The position numbers were made by a program, and so were the translations under genes. Source: an uncultured Pyrinomonas sp. (lineage in GTDB: Bacteria > Acidobacteriota > Blastocatellia > Pyrinomonadales > Pyrinomonadaceae). From it: a stretch of DNA of 7,390 bases. A model generated the notes under the pieces. The model worked only from the letters and a program-made list of their open reading frames with translations. It was not told the origin of the DNA and searched no databases. Each line of letters opens with the position of its first letter. Within the stretch, counting starts at the first letter, position 1. The stretch spans positions 1 to 7,390 of the forward strand of contig CAKZOF010000416.1 of assembly GCA_937135995.1 (NCBI GenBank), written 5' to 3'. Shown here in pieces: positions 1 through 7,100 of this stretch.

Positions 1-58
1 CCTTTCTGTCTCGCCCTATCAACCGCCTCGAAGCTGCTCCGCGCCCGCTTCGCTGCTC

Positions 59-100
59 GGTCGCTTGGAGAAGATCCTGCGACGCCGCTCCAAAGCGACC
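59..100. repeat. Bulged inverted repeat
   Basis: The arm ggtcgcttggag (59-70) pairs with ctccaaagcgacc (88-100) over 12 base pairs with a single-base bulge. The loop is 17 bases (71-87). The plus strand continues with A-rich rather than T-rich sequence, and the minus-strand exit is GC-rich, so it does not look like a classical intrinsic terminator on either strand. It may be a structured RNA end or a chance fold. Confidence 0.4.
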
Positions 101-306
101 AAAAACCGGGAAAAACGGCAAGCGCGAAACTCCTCGTGCCCCTTATGCGGGGAGCGAAAGCCTCGACTTCAATCTTTGATCGAGGGCGAAGACAGAGAAC
201 GTCGTTGTTCCTTTAAAGCAACTCGCGTTCCATTTTTGATGGCTTCTTCTAAGTTATTGACGGAAGCCGATTTGCTGTTCGGGGCGAGGAGACGCGCCCG
301 TGCGCT

Positions 307-345
307 TTATCCGAAAAAATGGATTTCTTATCCAAAAAAATGGAT
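307..345. repeat. Two-copy tandem repeat, period 21 bases
   Basis: The unit ttatccgaaaaaatggat (307-324) recurs as ttatccaaaaaaatggat (328-345), matching at 17 of 18 positions. Each copy begins with ATCC and ends with GGAT around an A-run, so each is weakly self-complementary. A period of 21 bases is two helical turns, which would put both copies on the same DNA face. The second copy includes 14 bases (333-346) that also occur at 3921-3934, upstream of the first receptor gene. In plus frame 2 the repeat reads as YPKKWIS-YPKKWMK, but I do not believe that frame is coding. Confidence 0.6.
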
Positions 346-401
346 GAAACGTGAGGTGGGCTGCTCGAGAGGGCAGGGTGGGTAGCGCAGTGGCGCTTGG
401 T

Positions 402-455
402 CAAAGCGAAAGAGGATGGGAGCAACTAACTTTCGCCCCATCCTCTTTCGCTTTG
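402..455 (-). terminator. Hairpin after first receptor gene
   Basis: A perfect 19-bp inverted repeat (402-420 with 437-455) encloses a 16-base loop. On the minus strand it begins 16 bases past the receptor stop codon, which is where a terminator would sit. There is no T-run after the stem (the minus strand continues ACCAAGCGCC), so it may stop transcription with help from Rho, or act as a 3' end stabiliser. The sequence ctttcgc also occurs in the loop (430-436) and can pair with 406-412 in competition with the outer stem. The assignment rests on position and stem length. Confidence 0.65.
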
Positions 456-471
456 CGGACAGCGCAGGCCA

Positions 472-3400
472 CTAGAAGAAGTAGCGCGCGCCGAAGGAGA
501 AGCTTCGCCCGCCGACGTTTGTTTGTCCGAGGTTGAGGAAGGTCAGCGGGTTGGTCGAAGATGATGCCACGTTGTCGGGGATGACCGTGAAGTTCCGGTG
601 ATTGAAGACGTTGAAGACTTCGACACGGAACTGCACGCGTTGGCTCTCGCCAAAAGTGCGAACGTTCTTCACCAACGCCAGGTTCGTGTTGTTGGTGGTT
701 CCCGTGCGCTCGGTGTTCGCGCCTAGCGAGCCGAGAATACCCGAATTTTCGGGATAGACGATGTATCGGGCATTAGGGTTTTGAGGCACTCCCTGTGCGT
801 TGGCGATCGTGATCGTTCCCGGAATCCCGTTGGGATTGAATCCGGGACGCTGTGAAAAGGCGATGGTTGTGATCTGTCCGGGCAGAATGCCGAGCTGATT
901 GTTGGCGCTCAGAATCGAGTAAGGCGTTCCCGACGCCGACACGGTAGTGCCGGAAAGCTCCCATCCGCTGAAAAGGCGGTTAAGCAGCGGGTTTTCGCGG
1001 AAGACCTCCGGTGTGGTGAAGACATAGCTGGCGACGAATCTGTGCGGTTGATCGAATCCGGAGCGTGCTCGGTCCAGAGATGGGTTGCGCGGATCAGCGG
1101 GCAACGTCCGGTTCGTTTGTCCTCCGAGGATGTCATCGCTTTCGCTGATGTACGAGCTATAGGTATAGTTGACGTTGAAGACGATGCTCCCGAAGTTCGT
1201 TCCGAACAGGTTGAGGTTCGACAATCTCCTCTCCAGCGTGAACTGCCCGGAGTGGTAGATCGAGCGAGCGATTCCGCGGCCAACGAGTATCGAACCCTTG
1301 GTCGGATCTTTTCTTTGTCCATTGCCAAGAGGCGGGAAGAAGCCGAGATTCTCTTCCAGCTCTCTGATCAGGTTACGCCCTTGCGTCCCAATGTACTCGG
1401 CCTTGAAGACGAAGTTGTTGGCGATTAGGTATTGGAGACCTACCGTCCACTGGCGCGACTCGGGCTGGCGAATCCGTTCGTTGGGATGGAAGAGTCTAAG
1501 CGGCAGCAGGTTAGGATTACCGCCGCGACGGACGAACTCCTCCGGCGGAGGGGCTGGCGGCAATCCGAGGTAAGGCCGTGCGCCGCTCACGCCACTCGTG
1601 GTGATATTGACTCCGCGCGGGTAGTTGCGCGAGTTGTTGAGCAAGATGTTTTGGAAAACCTGATCGTAGCTGATGCGAAAACCAGCACGGAAGACGAGTC
1701 GCCCATCGAGCACACCCTTCGGGTTGTAGGCAAAGCCGACGACCGGGCTGAAGTTGTTTATGTCTGGTTTGGCATTGGAGAAATACCCGAAGGGCGCCGT
1801 GACGTACTCGTAGCGCAAGCCTAGATTGAGCGTCAAATCCGGCGTCACGCGCCAATCGTCTTGACCGAACCAGCTATGCTCGTAGGTCCGCGCGTTGACA
1901 AGCCCGGTTCCTGCGTATTGAGAGAAGCTGGCGTTTCTATCGAAGAGGAAATCGCCTAAGCTCGGATAGGTGATCGACCCACGCAGATTCGGCGCGAAGA
2001 AACTGTTGAGGTCGTAGCGGAGAAGGTTGTAGCCGAATTTGAAGTTGTGTTTCCCGCCCGTCGTATAGGAGAGGTTGTCGGTCAGTTCGTAAACGTTATC
2101 GACGCGGTACTGCGGGAAGTTGATGTTGCCGATGTTGAAAGCGCCGCTTGCGCCGGAGATCGAAAAGGCTGTTGGCAAGTTCTCGGGAAAAGTGATGCTA
2201 CGGCGACTATAGGTCGCGCGAAATTCGTTCACCAGTCTGGGCGTGAACGCATAGACGTCGTTGATGGTGAACGATTGATTCAAGACGTATTGCCCGATCT
2301 CTTGGCCGGGGATGCTCGCCGGTGTGCCCGGATCTTCCGAGTTGTCGATGAGATAGCGGAAAGAGAGTTGATCTTTGTCATTGATCTTGGTGTTGATCTT
2401 CGCCAACCATCGGTGGAAGTCCGTGCGATACGGGATGCCAGCGTTGCGCGCGCGATTGAACTGTTGCAACGGCACCGTGGTCACAACGGCACCCGATGGA
2501 TCACGGACGGTCAGCGTTCCACGAGGCGTTGGGTCGTTGGCTACTGGGAAGGTGTTGAGTAGGAAATCGAGAGCACCAGGGGCGAACCGCGACGCATTAG
2601 CGCGGAGGTTAGCGACGCCCTCAGGAGAGATCGCGGGGCGGGTGGTCGCGCCAACTGTGCTGCGGTAGTTGTCGGCATCGTAGCTCGTGAAGAAGAACGT
2701 GTGGTTCTTCACGATCGGCCCGCCGAGCGTCCCGCCATAGACGTGATCGACGACGACGTTTCTCGCGCCGCGCAAAGCTTGGTACTCGGATAGTCCGCTG
2801 GCACGCAGCGCTTTGAAAGTCCTCTCCTGCGCCGTGGTGAGCGCATCGTAACCGTTCCCGTTCCAGACGTAGAAAGCTGCGCCGTGGAACTCGTTGGTTC
2901 CAGATCGGGTGATCTGGTTAACGTAGGAGCCGGCGTTGCGGCCAAACTCTGCGGCGAAGGTGTTGGTGATTATCTGAAACTCTTGAATCGCTTCAGGCGG
3001 CAGATTCTGGCGCGGGATGGACAAAGATTGGTCGTTGTTGTTGGCACCGTCGATCGTGAAGTTGTTCGAACGGGTGCGATTGCCATTGACGGCGAACCCT
3101 GACCCGGGTCGACCATTGTTGTTGGGCAAAACACCCGGTTGAAGCAGCGCCAATCCGTTGAGGGAATTCCTCCCGGGAAGCTCTAGGATGCGGACCGGAT
3201 CAACGGTCTTGGTTACTTGGCTTTGCTGCGCTTCGAGCAAGGCACCTGCCGCAACGACGACCACTTCTTCTCGGACTGCTCCGACGCCGAGTTTGAAGTT
3301 GGCTGTCGAATCGACGCCCGTCGAAACTTGCAAGTTTTCGATCGTCTGCGGAGCGAACCCGCTCTTTTCAGCCCGCACGCTGTAGGCGCCAACAGGTAGG

Positions 3401-3615
3401 CCGCTGATTCTATACAGTCCCTCCTCGTTGGTCGTCGCCTCTCGCGTCGCTCCCGTGCTCACGTTGGTGACGGTGATCGTCACGCCAGGCACGGCCGCTC
3501 CCGTCTCGTCAACCACTTGTCCCGAGATGTTGCCGTAGATCGTTTGTGCTTCGACGGCAATCGGGACAAGCACGAAAAACAGCAAGCACACAAATGTATG
3601 GGCAATTTTTTGCAT
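472..3615 (-). CDS. Oar-like TonB-dependent outer-membrane receptor, complete
   Basis: Complete 1047-residue receptor of the Oar-like TonB-dependent family, predicted to form an outer-membrane gate energised by TonB-ExbBD; the substrate is unknown. Residues 1-23 are a signal peptide (hydrophobic core LLFFVLVPIA, cleavage after VEA). Residues about 27-110 form a carboxypeptidase-regulatory-like beta-sandwich (GQVVDETGAAVPGVTITVTN, GLYRISGLPVGAYSV). EEVVVVAAG at 116-124 is a candidate TonB box. The plug spans about 130-245 (ELPGRN 145-150, VNGNR 176-180, SNNFTIDG 183-190, TNEFHG 240-245). The rest is barrel, with QDDWRV at 585-590, NLGLRYEY at 597-604 and FNVFNHRNF at 1001-1009, ending GARYFF with the terminal Phe expected for BAM-mediated insertion. 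The mature protein has no cysteine. The ATG follows a strong ribosome site. No SusD-like partner adjoins it, and a 495-base gap separates it from its paralogue. Family assignment is secure; substrate and direction of transport are not. Confidence 0.95.
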   Translation of the reverse strand: MQKIAHTFVCLLFFVLVPIAVEAQTIYGNISGQVVDETGAAVPGVTITVTNVSTGATREATTNEEGLYRISGLPVGAYSVRAEKSGFAPQTIENLQVSTGVDSTANFKLGVGAVREEVVVVAAGALLEAQQSQVTKTVDPVRILELPGRNSLNGLALLQPGVLPNNNGRPGSGFAVNGNRTRSNNFTIDGANNNDQSLSIPRQNLPPEAIQEFQIITNTFAAEFGRNAGSYVNQITRSGTNEFHGAAFYVWNGNGYDALTTAQERTFKALRASGLSEYQALRGARNVVVDHVYGGTLGGPIVKNHTFFFTSYDADNYRSTVGATTRPAISPEGVANLRANASRFAPGALDFLLNTFPVANDPTPRGTLTVRDPSGAVVTTVPLQQFNRARNAGIPYRTDFHRWLAKINTKINDKDQLSFRYLIDNSEDPGTPASIPGQEIGQYVLNQSFTINDVYAFTPRLVNEFRATYSRRSITFPENLPTAFSISGASGAFNIGNINFPQYRVDNVYELTDNLSYTTGGKHNFKFGYNLLRYDLNSFFAPNLRGSITYPSLGDFLFDRNASFSQYAGTGLVNARTYEHSWFGQDDWRVTPDLTLNLGLRYEYVTAPFGYFSNAKPDINNFSPVVGFAYNPKGVLDGRLVFRAGFRISYDQVFQNILLNNSRNYPRGVNITTSGVSGARPYLGLPPAPPPEEFVRRGGNPNLLPLRLFHPNERIRQPESRQWTVGLQYLIANNFVFKAEYIGTQGRNLIRELEENLGFFPPLGNGQRKDPTKGSILVGRGIARSIYHSGQFTLERRLSNLNLFGTNFGSIVFNVNYTYSSYISESDDILGGQTNRTLPADPRNPSLDRARSGFDQPHRFVASYVFTTPEVFRENPLLNRLFSGWELSGTTVSASGTPYSILSANNQLGILPGQITTIAFSQRPGFNPNGIPGTITIANAQGVPQNPNARYIVYPENSGILGSLGANTERTGTTNNTNLALVKNVRTFGESQRVQFRVEVFNVFNHRNFTVIPDNVASSSTNPLTFLNLGQTNVGGRSFSFGARYFF

Positions 3616-3618
3616 CTA

Positions 3619-3625
3619 CTCCTCC
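3619..3625 (-). promoter_or_regulatory. Ribosome binding site of first receptor gene
   Basis: The minus strand reads GGAGGAG, then TAG, then the ATG at 3613-3615. This strong Shine-Dalgarno match, with five bases between GGAGG and the ATG, fixes the start codon. The signal peptide that begins right there agrees with it. Confidence 0.85.
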
Positions 3626-3913
3626 ATTGTCGCTTTGCAACTTGGTGAAAAGAGGCTCTCGCACATTTGTGAACTGCACAAGAGCCGTGTTCGAGCCGCT
3701 TTCGAACTAGGTTTGCAGGGTTTCAACCGATCCGTCGCCTTGGCATCAGGTGGTGGCGGTTCTCCTCACCAGTTAAAATGCCAACCATCAGGACGGCAGC
3801 GCGGACGGCGGAAACCGGTGCTGCATTAGGCAATTTTCGTACCGCGGATCATCGTTCAAGCTCTCTCCAACTTTTCCAGGCACTTACGGTCTTCACCTAG
3901 CGCTTCTGGCTTG

Positions 3914-3958
3914 GAAAATTCAAAAAAATGGATGGACGATCCAAATTTTTGAATTTTC
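3914..3958. repeat. AT-rich imperfect palindrome
   Basis: A 20-base arm (3914-3933) pairs with a second arm (3939-3958) at 18 of 20 positions around a 5-base spacer (ggacg). The two mismatches are adjacent A-A oppositions (3927/3945 and 3928/3944). The outer half is almost purely A/T (gaaaattcaaaaa), unlike the GC-rich surroundings. It lies about 300 bases upstream of the first receptor start and about 80 bases past the terminator of the second. It could be an operator-like protein site, a cruciform, or a weak bidirectional terminator using its own A/T runs; the sequence does not decide. Confidence 0.65.
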
Positions 3959-4035
3959 GCAAGACCCATCGGGCCAGAGCAAAGGCGATGATCACACTAG
4001 ACGGAACGATTAGCGTGGCGTCCAACCGTTTATCC

Positions 4036-4089
4036 AGAAAACAAAGGTCGGGGCTAGCGAGAATCAGCCCATTCCCGTAGCCCCGACCT
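4036..4089 (-). terminator. Intrinsic terminator of second receptor gene
   Basis: A perfect 12-bp GC-rich stem (aggtcggggcta at 4045-4056 with tagccccgacct at 4078-4089) continues past one bulged base into a 7-bp inner stem with one mismatch (4058-4064 with 4071-4077) and a 6-base loop. On the minus strand the stem is followed directly by TTGTTTTCT, a T-rich tail. It starts 21 bases beyond the TGA of the second receptor. Position, stem and tail all fit Rho-independent termination, which would separate the two receptor transcripts. Confidence 0.85.
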
Positions 4090-4110
4090 GATCTATACCT
4101 GCTTCAGCCC

Positions 4111-7100
4111 TCAGAAGATGAAGCGCAGACCGAAGCGCAACGTGCGGCTTCCGCCAGCGTTGAAGCCGGGATTTTGGTAACTGCCGACGGCAAACCCCGT
4201 GTAAGCGTCCTCGAGAATGGGGTCGGGGACGCCGAAGTTGCGCCTGTTGAGAAGGTTGGCTGCCTCGGCGCGGAATTCGAGCCGAGTCTGTTCGGTCAAT
4301 CTGGTTTGTTTGATCACTGCTAGATTGACCAGATAGACCGGTTCACCCGTGAACGTATTGCGCCCGAGCGAGCTGTAAGGTGTCTTGAACATTTGAAAAG
4401 CTTCAAGCGAGGTCAACGGTACCCCGAACTGCGTGAACAGTCCGAAGTCGTTGTAGATCAGTCGCGCTTGTTGCATGGCTTGTGATGGTGAAACGACGGT
4501 GCCGGTTGAACCAGCCTTGCTTGTGTCGAAGACGACGAACTGCCCGGCGGGAACGCTATACCCGAAAAGCAAACCAGCCGCGGTGCTGCCGAAAGCGACG
4601 GTGCTCGCTGGCGCGCTCGGATTACCGACGTATGGGCGCAATCCGCCAGCTCCAATGAAGCCGTTCTCCCAGCTCGGATCATACGTGCCGAAGACCTGCA
4701 CGGGCGTGTATGGACGCCCTGATCCCAATCGGACGATGCCAGAAAGCTGATACCCTCCGAGCAGCCGCCCGATGAATCCTTGTTGTGATCTGAAGAACGG
4801 CAGTTCGTAAATGAAGTCCGAGGTAAAGATGTGCTTCTGGTGAAAGGCTGAGAGGCCGCGTTCGCCGCTTGTTGTGTTGAATGGGTTTTGCGAGTGAGCG
4901 ACCGTTTGCCCGCCAGCAAGCGTCGAGAAGATCTCCGATGCATTGTCGATCGTCTTGCTGAATGTGTAGTTGGCTCGCAACGTCAACAGGTTGGTCAAGC
5001 GCGTTTCAAAGCGCGTTTGCAGACCGTGATAGGTCGCGCTGGCACCGTTGTTGCGCAGCCGTACTGGCCCAAAGTTCGGGTCGACGCGACCGTTACCACT
5101 GGTGCCCGGACGGTTGTTGAAGCCAGCGCCAGCACAAGCTGCCGCCGCGCTCGGAGCAGGCGTGCCGACGACGACTCCGTTGGTGAATGCGCCCGGGGCA
5201 AGTCCCAAGCACTGCGCCGCGCGATTGAGGAAGCTCACGTCTGGATTGGCGTTGACGGTCTGAAATTGTCCGACGATGCGCGAGCCAGCGTAACGCACCT
5301 CGAGCACGCCGTTGCGGAACAGTTCCTGCTGGATGCCAAAGTTGAAAGAGATCGTGTACGGGTTGTAGAAGTTCGGGTCGACGCGCGTTTGGCTGAAGAG
5401 TCGCGGGTCGCCACCGTTGGTACCGGGCGTGGTGTTAAGTGCTGCCGTGTTGTTGGGCAAGAAGGGAAACGAGACGGAACCTGGCGCTCCCGGCGTTTGG
5501 CGCACGATCCCTGCTGCCGCAAACGGCGCAGCGGTCACCGTGTTCAGAACGATGTTGAAGAAGGACGGATCATAAGCGATGCCGAACCCTCCTCTGATCA
5601 CCGTGCGCCCTTCGGTGAAACGTTTGCCGAGAAAGCGCAAGTTCGGTTGCCACGCAAATCCGACGCGCGGCGCGATGTTGTTCTTGTCGAGCGGCAATTT
5701 GGCGAGCGTGCGCGTCTCGAGCGGGAAAGCGGTGTTGAAGATGGCTCGCGCCGGGTCCGCTTCACGTGCGTTCAACTTCTCGATCAACGGATTGAACGGC
5801 GTCGTCGAAATTTCGTACCGCAAGCCAAGATTGAACGTGAGGTTTGGACGCACGCGCCAATCATCTTGTAAGAAGAAGAAGAAATCATTCTGCGTCGTCA
5901 AAATGCGCGGGTCGCCGAGAGCGAAGCGGATCTCGCGCGGGCGGCCCAAGAGGAAATTCTCGAAGGCCGTCGCGGCGAACCCAGTGCGCGGCGTGCCGTC
6001 GTCGAAATAGAAGGTGTTGGCCGGAACCGCGCCGGAGGCGGCGGTCGGCGGGCCGAACGGATTGGAGCCTTGAAAGACGTAGGTGCCGAGGAAGTTAGGG
6101 AGAAAGAAGTTGTTCACGCGTTGATGGCGAATGTCCGCGCCGAACTTGAGCGCATGATTCCCTTGCGTCGTCGCGACTGTGTCTTGAAACTGGTAGACAT
6201 CGACGACGCGCGACTGCGGCAGGTTGTTTTGCGTGCCGAACGTCAACGATAGATTGAAGTTGAGGTCACGCGTGCCGGCAAATTGAATGCCTGGGCCAGG
6301 GCGTGGCCCATCAGGGTCGCCGAACTTGACGTTCAACCGCGAAAAGTTGAAGCGAGCTTCGTTGACCGTCTTGGACGAAATGTTGCGCGTGTAGGTGACG
6401 CCCAAATTGTTGTTCGTCGAAGGGACATCGAAGACCGCGCCGGCGAGAAAGCGCCCAGTGGCCAGCGGGAAGCGCGAGTTGTCGTAGATGTAACGAACGG
6501 TGAGCGTATCATCGTTCGTGATATTGAAGTCCTCGCGCGTGATGATCTGATCCGTAGAAAAGTCGTTACGAATGATCCTTGCCGCCTCGCCAGTGTAAAG
6601 CGGGATCAGTTGCCCGGCGGCATTCCGAACGTATAGGCTCGGCGACAGGCGATTCGGCGTCACCGGATTGCCGAACGGATTGCCTGGCCCGTAAGCGAAA
6701 GTATCTGCGACGCCGTCACCGTTTGTGTCGACCACTGGGGGAGCGATCAAAAATTGTCCGACGCCCTGGACGAAAGCGGGGCCGCCACCGATGGCCGTCG
6801 AGGTCAGCGCTTGAGTTGCCGCATTAGGGAAAAGCTGTGCAGCTAGGGCCGCCGACTCGCGCGTGAAGGTCACGGCTCCGGAACCGAGATTATCCACTGC
6901 CGCCTCGCCGCGCTGATAATCGCCTTGGTAGGTGACGAAGAAGAAAGCTTTGTCTTTCTTGAGCGGACCACCGATGGCGCCGCCAAAGCGATTGTACGTG
7001 AACGGATCTTTGTTGCGGTTGGCGAGGCCGCTGAAAGCGGAAAAACCGTTGTTGGCCAAGAATTGATAGTTGGCTTGCGTTCGTTTGTCGGTGTTGGAGC

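Larger units (their letters stand above)
1..401. other. Left-edge stretch with no supported gene
   Basis: I see no gene here that I can defend. Plus-strand frame 2 is open from the window edge to a TAG at 383-385. Its reading is rich in Arg and Lys, shows no domain, and has only a weak TTG start at 65. Plus-strand frame 1 is open only to a TAA at 211-213. The stretch contains a bulged inverted repeat (59-100), a 6-bp inverted repeat (161-166 with 180-185) and a 21-base-period tandem repeat (307-345). None is followed by a T-run that would make it a clear terminator. It is probably intergenic, or the degraded end of something lying to the left. Confidence 0.5.
3616..4035. other. Intergenic upstream region of first receptor gene
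   Basis: About 420 bases separate the terminator of the second receptor from the first receptor start. I see no credible gene: the plus-strand frame 3635-3829 starts with TTG, lacks a clear ribosome site and resembles no family I know. The region should hold the promoter of the first receptor, but I found no convincing TTGACA/TATAAT pair on the minus strand. It contains an AT-rich palindrome (3914-3958) and two small stems near the gene: ggctct/agagcc (3654-3659 with 3681-3686) and gttcga/tcgaac (3689-3694 with 3702-3707). These stems would lie in a leader RNA if transcription starts upstream of them. I recognised no known riboswitch consensus. Confidence 0.55.

Noticed and set aside
385..397. 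Minus-strand GCCACTG word resembling part of a cobalamin riboswitch
   Set aside because: It lies downstream of the receptor gene rather than in its leader, and no other conserved riboswitch elements surround it.
378..400. tRNA D-arm-like sequence (GGTAGCGCAGTGG)
   Set aside because: No anticodon arm, T-arm (GTTCGA-like) or acceptor pairing follows in either direction; the next bases form the long hairpin instead.
2047..2562. Plus-strand open frame of 171 codons, and similar shorter ones within 773-3399
   Set aside because: All are antisense or out-of-frame readings of the first receptor gene, with no recognisable domain or ribosome site.
3635..3829. Possible small plus-strand gene of 64 codons in the intergenic gap
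   Set aside because: It has a TTG start, no good ribosome site and no recognisable motif, and it overlaps the leader of the opposite-strand receptor.
3877..3930. Minus-strand TTGAAT followed 17 bases later by CTAGGT as a promoter for the first receptor
   Set aside because: The -10 match is very poor, and it overlaps the palindrome; better evidence such as a mapped transcript start would be needed.
4888..5871. Long plus-strand open frame of 327 codons
   Set aside because: It lies wholly antisense to the second receptor, whose family motifs are unmistakable. The translation is Arg/Val-rich without domains, as expected for the mirror of a GC-biased coding strand.
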